Positions 7,301 through 15,368 are shown, numbered from the stretch's first letter. The stretch is DNA of 64,000 bases from Arthrobacter sp. ERGS1:01 (GCF_001281315.1 NZ_CP012477.1:496001-560000), one strand, 5' to 3'. Notes: generated from the letters alone by a model not told the origin. Made by a program: numbers and translations.

Positions 7301-8325
7301 CGGGATTCCTCCGGGATTTCGGTTGGTTCTAAGGTTTCGGTGTCGTCGTCGCCCGTGCTTGGGTCCGTGTTTTGGACCTCTGCCCTGAGGGACTCGGCCC
7401 GGGTATGCGGGGGCCGGGACGGGATGGGCGGCTGGACAAGGTGTTCGGCCGCGGGTTCGCCTGCGGGAGTCTCGACAGGCTCGACGACGGCGGTCTCGGC
7501 GGCCACTGGGGTCTCGACAGGCTCGACCGACGGGGTCTCGACAAGCTCGACCGACGGGGTCTCGACAAGCTCGACCGACGGGGTCTCGACAAGCTCGACC
7601 GACGGGGTCTCGACAAGCTCGACCAACGGAGTCGGGGCCTCGGCAGGCTCGACCACCGGGGTCTCGACAGGCTCGACCAACGGAGTCGGAGCGACCACTT
7701 GGTGCACGGCATTGCCGGCAATGATGGCCGGACCGTCCCAGTCGTCGGGGAGGCGCCCCACCACGCCAACCACCACCAACGGCCGGGCCGTGTCGGCGGC
7801 GGCCTGCACCAGCAGCGGCAGCCAGGCACCGACGTCGGCCGTGTGCCTGTCGGGGGAGTCCACCACCATCAGGGTTGCCGCCGGGTTGGAGAGGGCAAGT
7901 TCGATCTGCAGGTGCAGCAGCCGGGCCGGCTCCAGCTCCTCGACCCATTTCGTCACGATGTCGCGGAAGCCGTGCTTCACCAGCCATGCCGTGGGGCGGG
8001 TCCGGTCGCGGAACTTCGATGGCACCAGGGCCAGATCCTCGGCCGCCAGGGAGCGCACCGTCAAGTGGTTTTCCGGTTCGTTGACATCGGGGGAGTCCAC
8101 GATGACGCTGTGCTTGCGCAGGCCGGAGAGGGTCTTGTCGTGGCCCAGCGCCACGGCGCCCGAGGACGGCTTCATCCGCCCCGTCAACGCGAGGGAGAGC
8201 GCCGTGCGCCGTTCCTGGCCGTCGGCCTGGATCAGCAGCACCGCCCCGGGCTGAGCTTCAAGGGTGGTGGCGGGCAGCAGGGTGTGGCGGCGCCCGGCGA
8301 TGTGCAATTTGTTGGCGGTGAGCAA
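7297..8325 (-). CDS. Degenerate ABC-ATPase-like partner of YhgE/Pip with repeat-expanded tail
   Basis: 342 residues, TTG start at 8325 behind AAGGAG (7-nt spacing). Residues 1-190 keep the layout of an ABC nucleotide-binding domain (VLLIQADGQERRTALSLAL, then LTGRMKPSSGAVALG, then LLHLQIELALSNPAATLMVVD), but the Walker A GxxGxGK[ST], the LSGGQ signature and the Walker B Glu are not recognisable, so catalysis is doubtful. Residues ~215-290 are a run of V-E-[LP]-V-E-T-P-[SV] repeats encoded by 24-bp DNA repeats, followed by a Pro-rich acidic tail. Its stop overlaps the YhgE start. A role as a pseudo-ATPase or scaffold is inferred. Confidence 0.75.
   Translation of the reverse strand: MLTANKLHIAGRRHTLLPATTLEAQPGAVLLIQADGQERRTALSLALTGRMKPSSGAVALGHDKTLSGLRKHSVIVDSPDVNEPENHLTVRSLAAEDLALVPSKFRDRTRPTAWLVKHGFRDIVTKWVEELEPARLLHLQIELALSNPAATLMVVDSPDRHTADVGAWLPLLVQAAADTARPLVVVGVVGRLPDDWDGPAIIAGNAVHQVVAPTPLVEPVETPVVEPAEAPTPLVELVETPSVELVETPSVELVETPSVELVETPSVEPVETPVAAETAVVEPVETPAGEPAAEHLVQPPIPSRPPHTRAESLRAEVQNTDPSTGDDDTETLEPTEIPEESR
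7510..7690. repeat. 24-bp tandem repeats encoding VELVETPS (REP-derived)
   Basis: Five near-identical tandem units of GTCTCGACAAGCTCGACCGA plus CGGG start at 7510, 7534, 7558, 7582 and 7606. Diverged copies start at 7637 and 7661, and a further one at about 7469. The core TCGACAAGCTCGA is the palindromic core of a repeat dispersed in many actinobacterial genomes. A 26-bp stretch here (7636-7661) recurs exactly, in reverse orientation, within the padR gene at 60983-61008. Confidence 0.85.
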
Positions 8326-8368
8326 GTGGGCGCTCCTTCAGCGAGGGGTTAGCTGTACCAAATTACCA

Positions 8369-8386
8369 GTACTGACCGGTCAGTAC
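8369..8386. promoter_or_regulatory. Perfect 18-bp TetR-type operator without an adjacent regulator gene
   Basis: GTACTGACCGGTCAGTAC is a perfect palindrome about 44 bp before the TTG start of the ATPase-like gene. The TACTGACCGGTCAGTA core is a common TetR/AcrR-type operator in actinobacteria, where a tetR gene is often next to YhgE/Pip genes. Here the flanking DNA (8390-8589) has no tetR, only a short unfounded frame and a terminator. Confidence 0.7.
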
Positions 8387-8514
8387 AATTGATCGTGTCC
8401 CGACTCACTTGCCACCCTCCCACAAAGGCGTGCGCCCGCGCCTCAATCGCGAGCCAATTGTTACCGTTCCTGCCGGCTTCCAGGTTTGCACCGGCGAGGG
8501 TCCGGCGACCACGC

Positions 8515-8550
8515 AAAAAGGTGGCCCCCGAGTCACGGGAGCCACCTTTT
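8515..8550 (-). terminator. Terminator of the nan operon (bidirectional shape)
   Basis: AAAAGGTGGC (8516-8525) pairs with GCCACCTTTT (8541-8550). On the minus strand it ends in a T-run 40 bp after the nanE stop. Confidence 0.8.
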
Positions 8551-8589
8551 GTGAACTATCAAGGGACGCGGGCGCGCCCGCGGGGTGCC

Positions 8590-9276
8590 TTAGGCCGTCA
8601 GCGCGTCCTTGAACCAGCCGGTGATCGTGGCCGGGTGGGTGATGGCGGTGCCGACCACCACGGCGAAAGCGCCGGCGTCGAGGGCCTGGCGGGCCTGTGC
8701 GGGGGAGTGGATGCGGCCCTCGGCGATGAGCGGCTTGCCCAAGTCTGCGGCGGCGATCTGGGCAATGAGCTCCAGATCGGGACCGTCGGTCTTGGGGCGT
8801 TCGCCCGAGTAGCCGGCCAGGGTGGTGCCAATCAGGTCGGCGCCTGCCTCGGCGGCCGCCACGGCGTCCTCGAAGGATCCGCAATCGGCCATGACCAGGG
8901 CGTTGGAGCCGCTGTGGATGCCGGCAATGGTCTCGGCCAGGGTCAGGCCGTCCGGGCGGGGGCGGCGCGTGCCGTCAATGGCCACGATATGCGCGCCGGC
9001 GCTGGCGCAGGAGAGCGCGTGGCGCAGCGTGGGCGTGATGAAGACGCCGTCGTGGCCGTCCTTCCACAAGCCGATCACGGGCACCTCCACGGCGGCGCGG
9101 GTGAACTGGATGTCGGCAATGCCCTGCACGCGGATCGCGGCAGCCCCGCCAATAACGGCCGACGCCGCCACCTGGGCCGTGGTGCGGGGGTCGCGCATGG
9201 GCTCGCCCGGGTAGGCCTGGGCGGAAACCACAAGCGCACCGGCGAGGGAATCGAGATCTGTCAGTTTCAGCGTCAC
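8590..9276 (-). CDS. nanE: N-acetylmannosamine-6-phosphate 2-epimerase
   Basis: 228 residues, the usual NanE length, folding as a TIM barrel. Signatures include LVVSAQAYPGEPMRDP, AAIRVQGIADI, PVIGLWKDG, VAIDGTRRPRPDG, VMADCGSFEDA, IGTTLAGYSG, LIAEGRIHSPAQA and FAVVVGTAITHP. It converts ManNAc-6-P to GlcNAc-6-P in cytoplasmic sialic-acid breakdown. GTG 9276 follows AGGAG at 5 nt. It is the last gene of a minus-strand operon behind nanK and nanA, 79 bp from nanK. NagA/NagB for the next steps are not in this window. Confidence 0.93.
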   Translation of the reverse strand: MTLKLTDLDSLAGALVVSAQAYPGEPMRDPRTTAQVAASAVIGGAAAIRVQGIADIQFTRAAVEVPVIGLWKDGHDGVFITPTLRHALSCASAGAHIVAIDGTRRPRPDGLTLAETIAGIHSGSNALVMADCGSFEDAVAAAEAGADLIGTTLAGYSGERPKTDGPDLELIAQIAAADLGKPLIAEGRIHSPAQARQALDAGAFAVVVGTAITHPATITGWFKDALTA

Positions 9277-9355
9277 GGGGACTCCTAAAAGAGGGTTGAA
9301 CTATTGCTATTTACGACAGGAAAATTAGTGACAGGACTGTCTAGGAGAGGGCTGT

Positions 9356-10285
9356 TTAGGAAAGGACCAGGGAGGCGGCGCCCACCATGGCGGCGGTGTT
9401 GCCCAGGGATGCACGCACCACGGACACGCCGGCCAGGGGCGCCAGGAGTTCGGCGCGCAGGGCCGCCTCCATGGGAGTCCACCATAGTTCGCCGGCGTCG
9501 GCCAGTCCTCCGGAAACAACCACGACGGCGGGATCCAGGATGTTGACCAGGCCGCCAACAGCCTGGCCGGCGGCACTGGCGGCGATGTAAATGACCGAGC
9601 GGGCCAGTTCGTCGCCCAGCCGGGCGGCGTCGAACACGGCGCGGGTATCCGGCAGGGAGGTGCTGCCGCCGTTGCGCACGTAGGCGGCGTGGATGGCGGG
9701 GCCGGAGGCGATGGCCTCGACGTGCCCGCTGTGGCCGCAGGAACACGGCAGCGGAATGGTGCGGTCCACGGCGTAGGGGGAGGCGAAGTGGCCCACATGG
9801 CCGCCCACGAAGTGGTGGCCCAGCAGCGGCTTGCCGTCGACCACGAAGCTGCCGCCCACACCGGTGCCAAACGCGACCATGAGCGAGGTTCCGTTGCCCG
9901 CACCGGCGCCAAGCCAGGCCTCGCCCATGGCGTGGGCATGGACGTCATTGACGACGGCGGCCGGCAGTCCCAGCCGCGCGGCCAGTCCCGCGGTGATGTG
10001 TGTACCGGTCCAGCCGAGGATCGCATCCGTGGCCGAGATGACGGTGCCTTCGGCGGCATTTATGACGCCGGCCGAGCCGATGCCTACCGCATCCACCACG
10101 GCACCCTGGGCGGCGACACGCTCCACGAGGGAGCGCACCAGCGCGGCCGTGGCGTCCAGGATGGCCTCGCCGCCGTCGCGGTTCAAGGTGGGGACCTGGT
10201 CGGTGAGCAGCACCGAACCGTCCTCGCCGATGACACCGGCCGCCGTCTTGGTCCCGCCAAGGTCAACGCCAACTACATACCGCAT
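9356..10285 (-). CDS. nanK: ROK family sugar kinase, probable N-acetylmannosamine kinase
   Basis: 309 residues from ATG 10285, chosen because AAAGGA precedes it and the protein then begins with the ATP-binding strand VVGVDLGGTKTAAGV. The catalytic Asp lies in VVNDVHAHAMGEA. The ROK zinc/sugar signature CSCGHSGHVEAIASG contains the usual Cys/His ligands. ROK kinases of this size include glucokinase and NanK. Position between nanA and nanE points to phosphorylation of N-acetylmannosamine. Two strong hairpins separate it from nanA. Confidence 0.85.
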   Translation of the reverse strand: MRYVVGVDLGGTKTAAGVIGEDGSVLLTDQVPTLNRDGGEAILDATAALVRSLVERVAAQGAVVDAVGIGSAGVINAAEGTVISATDAILGWTGTHITAGLAARLGLPAAVVNDVHAHAMGEAWLGAGAGNGTSLMVAFGTGVGGSFVVDGKPLLGHHFVGGHVGHFASPYAVDRTIPLPCSCGHSGHVEAIASGPAIHAAYVRNGGSTSLPDTRAVFDAARLGDELARSVIYIAASAAGQAVGGLVNILDPAVVVVSGGLADAGELWWTPMEAALRAELLAPLAGVSVVRASLGNTAAMVGAASLVLS

Positions 10286-10333
10286 GAAGAATCCTTTGAA
10301 GTTCAAATCAAGCAAAAACAAGTGCTCCCCAAC

Positions 10334-10411
10334 CGGGCGCGTGGGCCAGCGATTTGGGCCCACGCGCCCGAGGGGCCCCAACCGAATTCGCGCCAGCGGA
10401 TTCGGTTGGGG
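10334..10411 (-). other. Two tandem intercistronic hairpins between nanA and nanK
   Basis: CGGGCGCGTGGGCC (10334-10347) pairs perfectly with GGCCCACGCGCCCG (10357-10370), and CCCCAACCGAA (10376-10386) with TTCGGTTGGGG (10401-10411). Neither has a T-run. They probably act as mRNA processing or stability elements, or as weak attenuators inside the operon. Confidence 0.7.
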
Positions 10412-10423
10412 AGGGCGTGGGGA

Positions 10424-11353
10424 CTAGATCAGGCCCGTGCGCGCAAGGATGACCTTGATGGCTGCGGTCTCGTCCTCGTCCAACGCGAGCATGGGGGTGC
10501 TCATGACGTTGGTCTTGATGATGCCCATGAGCATCAGGGCGGTCTTGAAGGCGCCCAGGCCCGCGGCGTTGCCGGAAACGCGGCCGGCCTTGGGGGTGTA
10601 GACGATGTTGAAGACGTCGGTGATGCGGTCCTGCTCGGCTGCGGCACCGGCCCAGTCGCCGGCGACCGAGAGGTCGTACAGGCGGCGGTAGGCGGCCGGG
10701 TCAACGTTGCCCAGGCCCGGCACGACACCCTGTGCGCCACCGAGGAGGGCGCCGTCAACAACCACTTCGTGGCCGGTGAAGATGTCGAAGTTCGGGATGT
10801 CCTTGGCGCCGATGAGCAGCTGGCGGAAGGAGACGTCGTCGCCCGAGGAGTCCTTCACGCCGGCCAGGACGCCTTCGCGGCCCAGTTCCAGCAGCAGGTC
10901 GGTGGGCAGCTTGAAGTGCGTGCGCACTGGAACGTCGTAGGCGAAGACGGGGACGTCCACGGATGCAGCGATGGCGCGGAAGTGGCGGCCGTTTTCCTCG
11001 GCGTTGCTGATGGCGTAGTACTGGCTGGTGGCCACGATGCCGTCGGCGCCCAGGGCGGTCAGGCGGGCGGCTTCCTCGATCACGCGGTTGGTGGTCTGCT
11101 CAACGGCACCCACCAGCAGCGGAACCTGTCCGGCGTTGACGCCGGCAATGGTGGTCAGCACGGTGTCGCGCTCGTCGTTGGTCAGGTGGGTGACCTCACC
11201 GGAGGAGCCGTTGACGAACAGGCCGGTCACGCCGCCTTCGATCAGGTGGCGGGTGACGTTCTCAAGGGAGGGGACGTCGATGGCGCCGTCGGCCGTGCGG
11301 GGGGTGACGACGGGCGGGATGACGCCCTGGAAACGGGAAGCGACAGTAGTCAC
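10424..11353 (-). CDS. nanA: N-acetylneuraminate lyase (DHDPS/NAL family)
   Basis: 309 residues with the class I aldolase TIM barrel of the DapA/NanA family. Visible motifs are PPVVTPRTADGAID, the substrate-carboxylate loop NGSSGEVTHLT, the catalytic Tyr region DVPVFAYDVPVRT, and the Schiff-base Lys (residue 167) in LAGVKDSSGDD. The superfamily includes dihydrodipicolinate synthase and other keto-acid aldolases. The neighbouring nanK and nanE genes decide for cleavage of sialic acid to N-acetylmannosamine and pyruvate. It follows the ABC transporter genes in one operon. Confidence 0.82.
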   Translation of the reverse strand: MTTVASRFQGVIPPVVTPRTADGAIDVPSLENVTRHLIEGGVTGLFVNGSSGEVTHLTNDERDTVLTTIAGVNAGQVPLLVGAVEQTTNRVIEEAARLTALGADGIVATSQYYAISNAEENGRHFRAIAASVDVPVFAYDVPVRTHFKLPTDLLLELGREGVLAGVKDSSGDDVSFRQLLIGAKDIPNFDIFTGHEVVVDGALLGGAQGVVPGLGNVDPAAYRRLYDLSVAGDWAGAAAEQDRITDVFNIVYTPKAGRVSGNAAGLGAFKTALMLMGIIKTNVMSTPMLALDEDETAAIKVILARTGLI

Positions 11354-11414
11354 GGTATAACTCCAGAATATTGTGGTGATTGGTGAGAAAACGAGGGGCC
11401 ATGCGCCCTAGGGC

Positions 11415-11443
11415 CCCACTTTGGTGCGGAGCACCAAAGTGGG
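11415..11443 (-). other. Intercistronic hairpin between transporter ATPase gene and nanA
   Basis: CCCACTTTGGTGC (11415-11427) and GCACCAAAGTGGG (11431-11443) form a perfect 13-bp stem with a 3-nt loop and no T-run. It lies 17 bp beyond the ATPase stop, between the transport and catabolic halves of the operon. Confidence 0.7.
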
Positions 11444-11459
11444 AGGGAGGACACGGGGA

Positions 11460-12254
11460 TTAGATGTGAAGCAGGGACGGCGCGGCGCCGAGCAGCTTCT
11501 TGGTGTAGTCGTTGGTCGGATTGTCGAAGATCTGCTCCGCGGAGCCTTGCTCGACGATCTGTCCGTAGTACATGACGCAAATGCGGTCGGAGACGTAGCG
11601 GACGGTCTGGATGTCATGGCTGATGAACACCATGCCCAGGTTCAGTTCCTTCTTCAGGTCCGAGAGCAGGTTGAGCACCTGGGCGCGGACGGAAACGTCC
11701 AGCGCGGAGGTGGGCTCATCCGCCACGATGATGTCCGGGTCCAGGGCCAGGGCGCGGGCGATGGCCACGCGCTGGCGCTGTCCACCGGAAACCTGCGACG
11801 GCGTGACCTCGGCTGCCGACTGCGGCAAGCCAACCAGCGACAGCAGCTCCGCGACCTTGGCCAGGCGGGATGCGCCGTTGCCGATGCCGTGGACTGCCAG
11901 CGGATCAACCAGGATGTCCTGGATGGTCATGCGCGGGTTCAACGCCGTGGACGGGTCCTGGAAGACGACCGAGACCGAGCGGCCAAATTCCTTGCGCATC
12001 GCTGCGTTGCGCTTGATGGCCGGCTTGCCGTGGAAGAGCACCTGGCCGGAGGTGGGCGTCTGCAGGCCCACCAGGACCGAGGCCAGCGTGGACTTGCCAC
12101 AGCCGGACTCGCCCACGATGCCGACGGTTTCGCCGCGGCTGATGGAGAAGTCCACGCCGTTGACGGCCTTGACGTAGTTCGGCTTGAACAGGCCGCCGGA
12201 ACGGGTCCGGTGGTGGACGTGGAGGTCCTTGAGTTCAATGACGGGAATGCTCAT
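11460..12254 (-). CDS. ABC transporter ATP-binding protein (Dpp/Opp-F type), probable sialic-acid uptake
   Basis: 264 residues. Walker A GESGCGKST, Q-loop VVFQDPSTALNPR, signature SGGQRQR, Walker B IIVADEPTSALD and H-switch FISHD are all intact, so it should be a working ATPase. The oligopeptide-transporter C-terminal extension is short. It overlaps the permease-ATPase fusion gene by 4 bp. Together with that fusion it would supply the two ATPase subunits of one importer. The gene order matches the SiaEFGI sialic-acid transporter described in Corynebacterium glutamicum. Confidence 0.88.
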   Translation of the reverse strand: MSIPVIELKDLHVHHRTRSGGLFKPNYVKAVNGVDFSISRGETVGIVGESGCGKSTLASVLVGLQTPTSGQVLFHGKPAIKRNAAMRKEFGRSVSVVFQDPSTALNPRMTIQDILVDPLAVHGIGNGASRLAKVAELLSLVGLPQSAAEVTPSQVSGGQRQRVAIARALALDPDIIVADEPTSALDVSVRAQVLNLLSDLKKELNLGMVFISHDIQTVRYVSDRICVMYYGQIVEQGSAEQIFDNPTNDYTKKLLGAAPSLLHI

Positions 12255-14287
12255 CGTGCACCTTCCTGGTCTGCGCCGGCGCCGGCAAGGGCGTCCTCGC
12301 GCTGGTGGCTGGCCCAGAAGTGGTCGGTCTCTACGCCGTCACGGGTGAGCGGCACGAAGGCGAGCTTCTGGGCCGGGTCGGCGTCCTGGCGCTGCGAGCG
12401 GCCGGCGAACCGGTCGCCGTCGGCGAATTCGCGCGGCGACGGAACCGTGCCGGGAATCTGGTGCAGGCGGACGGCGTCGGACTCGATCGAGAGGACGGCG
12501 CCGAGCAGGCCACGGGTGTATTCGTGGGTGGGGTGCGCCAGCAGCTCCGAAGCCTGCGCGGACTCGACGACCTGGCCGGCGTACATGACCGTGATCTTGT
12601 GGGCCAGGGAGGCCACCAGGGCCAGGTCGTGGCTGACGAAGACCATGGCGAAGCCGAGCTGTTCGCGCAGTTCGTTGAGCAGGTCCACGACCTGCTTCTG
12701 GACCGTGACGTCGAGGGCCGTGGTGGGCTCGTCGGCCACCACGATCTTCGGCGAGCGGGACAGTGCCATGGCGATCAGCACGCGCTGGCGCTGGCCGCCG
12801 GAAAGCTCGTGCGGGTAGCTCTTGAGCGTGCGGACAGGATCCAGCTTCACCATTTCCAGCAGTTCCGCGGGGGTCTTGCGGCCGTTGCGGCGGGTCAGCT
12901 GCAACATCTGGTCCTTGATCAGCATGGACGGGTTGAGCGAGCTCAGCGCGTCCTGGTAGACCATGGCGATCTGTTCGCCGCGCAGGCCGACGTAGGCCTT
13001 CGCGTCGCTGTGCTTGGTGGCCGGGTCCAGCAGTTCCTTGCCGTCGAACTTGATGGAACCGGTGACGACGGCGGTCTTGGGCAGCAGGCCCATGATGGCT
13101 AGGGAGGTGATGGACTTGCCACAACCGGACTCGCCCACCAGGCCCATGGTCTCGCCTTCGCGGACCGTGAAGGAGACGTTGTCCACGATCCGGGTCTCGC
13201 CGAAGCGGGCCGGGAAGCGGATGGAGAGGTTGGTGACCTCCAGCACCACGCGGGCGTCGGCGTTGACCTGCGGGAGGCGGTCGGAGCGGGTTTGCTCAAC
13301 TGCCTGCAGGAGGAGCAGTTCCTTGTTCAGGGCCGCGAACGGGTCCTCGATGGCTGCCCGGGCGGCGGCGTCGGCCTTGGCGAGCTCCAGCGCGGCGGCG
13401 GCGGAACCGTCGTCGTCCTTCACAGCCGGGGCCTTGCGCAGCTTCGGGTTCACCATGGCGTCGGTGAGGCCCTCGGCCAGGATGTTCAGCGCCAACACGG
13501 TCAGCAGGATCACGATACCGGCGAAGGTGGTGGCCCACCAGCCGCCCGAGAGCACCAGGTTGCGGCCGTAGGAGATGACGTTGCCCCAGCTGGGGTTCGG
13601 GTCCTGGATGCCGGCGCCCAGGAAGGACAGCGACGCCTCGAGGATGATGGCGTCGGCAACCATGACGGTGGCGAACACCAGTACGGGGGCCGCGGTGTTC
13701 CGGACGATGTGCTTGAGCATGATGTACAGGCGGCCGGCGCCGATGACGCGTTCGGCACGGACGTAGTCCTCGCCGTACTGGGCCAGGACGTTGGCGCGGA
13801 CCACGCGGGCAATCTGCGGCGTGTAGATGATGGCGATGGCGACGATGATCGTGGGGATCGAGTTGCCGAACGCGGTCAGCAGCACGGCGGCCAGGGCGAT
13901 GCCCGGGAATGCCATGAGGATGTCCATGACGCGCATGATGATCTCGTTGACGGCCTTCGACGACGTCGCGGCGAGCGAGCCGAGCGTGGCGCCGATAATG
14001 ATGGCCAGTGCCACCGAACCGAGGCCGATCATCAGCGATGCCTGGGCGCCGTAGAGCAGGCGGGACAGGACGTCACGGCCGATCCTGTCGGTGCCGAACC
14101 AGTGGGCGGCGCTCGGGGCCTGGGCCGGATCGCCGGTGGCCAGGGGATCGAACGGGGAGATCACGGGTGCCAGGATGGCGACGACGATGATGAACAGCAG
14201 GAAGATGAGGGCCAGCTTGGAGCCCAGTGTCAGGGCCTTGAAACGCAGGCCGGGCGCGCTTAGCCGTTCGGCAAGTTTGCTTCGCAT
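12251..14287 (-). CDS. ABC transporter permease (DppC-type) fused to ATP-binding protein (DppD-type)
   Basis: 678 residues. Residues ~1-290 are a DppC permease: first helix LALIFLLFIIVVAILAPVIS, the WFGTDRIGRDVLSRLLYGA signature, and the BPD motif around EDYVRAERVIGAG. A linker rich in Ala/Glu (~295-345) leads to a complete ATPase: GESGCGKS, QDALSSLNPS, LSGGQRQR, IVVADEPTTALD, FVSHD. The single polypeptide replaces two genes; no frameshift is needed. Its stop overlaps the next ATPase gene. Fusion at this position is also reported for the corynebacterial sialic-acid importer. Confidence 0.9.
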   Translation of the reverse strand: MRSKLAERLSAPGLRFKALTLGSKLALIFLLFIIVVAILAPVISPFDPLATGDPAQAPSAAHWFGTDRIGRDVLSRLLYGAQASLMIGLGSVALAIIIGATLGSLAATSSKAVNEIIMRVMDILMAFPGIALAAVLLTAFGNSIPTIIVAIAIIYTPQIARVVRANVLAQYGEDYVRAERVIGAGRLYIMLKHIVRNTAAPVLVFATVMVADAIILEASLSFLGAGIQDPNPSWGNVISYGRNLVLSGGWWATTFAGIVILLTVLALNILAEGLTDAMVNPKLRKAPAVKDDDGSAAAALELAKADAAARAAIEDPFAALNKELLLLQAVEQTRSDRLPQVNADARVVLEVTNLSIRFPARFGETRIVDNVSFTVREGETMGLVGESGCGKSITSLAIMGLLPKTAVVTGSIKFDGKELLDPATKHSDAKAYVGLRGEQIAMVYQDALSSLNPSMLIKDQMLQLTRRNGRKTPAELLEMVKLDPVRTLKSYPHELSGGQRQRVLIAMALSRSPKIVVADEPTTALDVTVQKQVVDLLNELREQLGFAMVFVSHDLALVASLAHKITVMYAGQVVESAQASELLAHPTHEYTRGLLGAVLSIESDAVRLHQIPGTVPSPREFADGDRFAGRSQRQDADPAQKLAFVPLTRDGVETDHFWASHQREDALAGAGADQEGAR

Positions 14288-14290
14288 GAC

Positions 14291-15247
14291 TTAGACCGTC
14301 CTGATTCGGGGGTTGATGAGCAGGTAAAGAAGGTCGACCAGGATGTTCACGATCACGAACGTCACGGCGATCACGAGGACCACGCCCTGGACCAGGTTCG
14401 TGTCCGAGTTGGTGATGCCGTTGAGGATCTGCTGACCCATGCCCGGCAGGGAGAAGATCATTTCAATCACGACGGCGCCGCCGAGCAGGTAGCCGATGCG
14501 CAGGCCCAGCACGGTCACCGGGGTGACAAGGGCGTTGCGCAGGACGTTGCGGGAGACGACGGTGAAGTACGGGACGCCGTTGCCGATGGCGGTGCGGACG
14601 TAGTCGCGGTCCAGTTCCTCCACCATCGAGGTGCGGACCACGCGGATCAGCGAGGCGGAGACGGGGACTGCCAGGGCCAGGGCCGGCAGCGTCATGGAGC
14701 TGAGCCAGCCGGAGAAGCCTTGGGAGGGATCGGCCAGGCCGCCGGAGGGGAACAGCGAGTTCTCACCCAGGGCGAACCACTGGATCAACAGGATGCCCAA
14801 CCAGAAGGAGGGGGTCGCGATGGCTGCGATGGAGAAGACGCGGATCAGCTGGTCAACCCAGGTGTCGCGGTACAGGGCCGCAAGGACACCGAAGACAAGT
14901 GAAATGACAACCGCGATGATCACGCCAACAAACGTCAGCTGCAAGGTCACGGGGAACGCGCTGGCAATGACATCGACGATGGGCTTGGCCGGCGGGAGCG
15001 TTGAACCAAGGTTGCCCGTGATGAGCTTGCCCAGGTAGCTGAAGTATTGAATGAAGAGGGGATCGTTGAGGCCGTTGACCTGGCGGTATTGTTCCAGTGC
15101 CTCGGGGGAGGCGCCTTCACCAAGCGCGGCAACGGCACGGTCGCCAGGGGCGAACTGCAACACCACGAAGACGAGCAGGGTGACACCCAGGATCATCAAC
15201 GGAAGTGCTGCGAGCCGGCGTCCCAGCAGTCGCAAAAAGTTTGCCAA
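14291..15247 (-). CDS. ABC transporter permease (DppB-type)
   Basis: 318 residues from TTG 15247, which has GGAG 8 nt upstream. An ATG at 15322 would add 25 unlike residues and lies inside the hairpin at 15313-15344, so it is less likely. The protein begins ANFLRLLGRRLAALPLMILGVT, the typical DppB first helix, followed by FAPGD, GNLG and the inner-membrane signature region ELDRDYVRTAIGNGVP. LGLRIGYLLGGAVVIEMIFSLPGMG is a strongly conserved DppB block. It forms the channel with the fused permease downstream. Confidence 0.88.
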   Translation of the reverse strand: MANFLRLLGRRLAALPLMILGVTLLVFVVLQFAPGDRAVAALGEGASPEALEQYRQVNGLNDPLFIQYFSYLGKLITGNLGSTLPPAKPIVDVIASAFPVTLQLTFVGVIIAVVISLVFGVLAALYRDTWVDQLIRVFSIAAIATPSFWLGILLIQWFALGENSLFPSGGLADPSQGFSGWLSSMTLPALALAVPVSASLIRVVRTSMVEELDRDYVRTAIGNGVPYFTVVSRNVLRNALVTPVTVLGLRIGYLLGGAVVIEMIFSLPGMGQQILNGITNSDTNLVQGVVLVIAVTFVIVNILVDLLYLLINPRIRTV

Positions 15248-15312
15248 TGTACTAACTCCGGTTCTATTTGCGGCACTGTGTGCTGCGTCATAGGAAAGAT
15301 GGTGTGACACGG

Positions 15313-15344
15313 GAGGGGCCATGGCCGAAAGGCCACAGCCCCTC
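15313..15344 (-). terminator. Intercistronic hairpin/attenuator after the binding-protein gene
   Basis: GAGGGGC (15313-15319) pairs with GCCCCTC (15338-15344), and inside TGGCC pairs with GGCCA around GAAA. It lies 25 bp after the binding-protein stop. Such hairpins commonly keep binding-protein mRNA in excess over the permease part, which is the inferred role here. Confidence 0.6.
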
Positions 15345-15368
15345 GCGGTCTGTGAAACGTGGTTGGAC

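Noticed and set aside
7301..7987. N-terminal extension of YhgE/Pip up to 7987
   Set aside because: The extension is the antisense-like, Arg/Gly-rich shadow of the upstream ATPase-like gene. ATG 7300 has GGAGG and starts the family sequence.
5868..8352. Long plus-strand open frames opposite the YhgE/Pip and partner genes
   Set aside because: High GC at third positions opens antisense frames. Their translations are low-complexity (Gly/Arg or Ala/Ser-rich) with no family resemblance.
8389..8600. Start of a divergent tetR gene opposite the YhgE-partner gene
   Set aside because: The frame from 8389 reads VSRLTCHPPTKACAR and then runs through a terminator with no helix-turn-helix, so it is not a regulator gene.
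10424..11353. Dihydrodipicolinate synthase (lysine biosynthesis) for the aldolase gene
   Set aside because: The fold alone would allow it, but the position between a sialic-acid-type importer and nanK/nanE makes N-acetylneuraminate lyase the better call.
15248..15322. ATG 15322 as the DppB start
   Set aside because: It lies inside a strong intercistronic hairpin and adds residues unlike DppB. TTG 15247 has a good GGAG site and begins at the conserved first helix.
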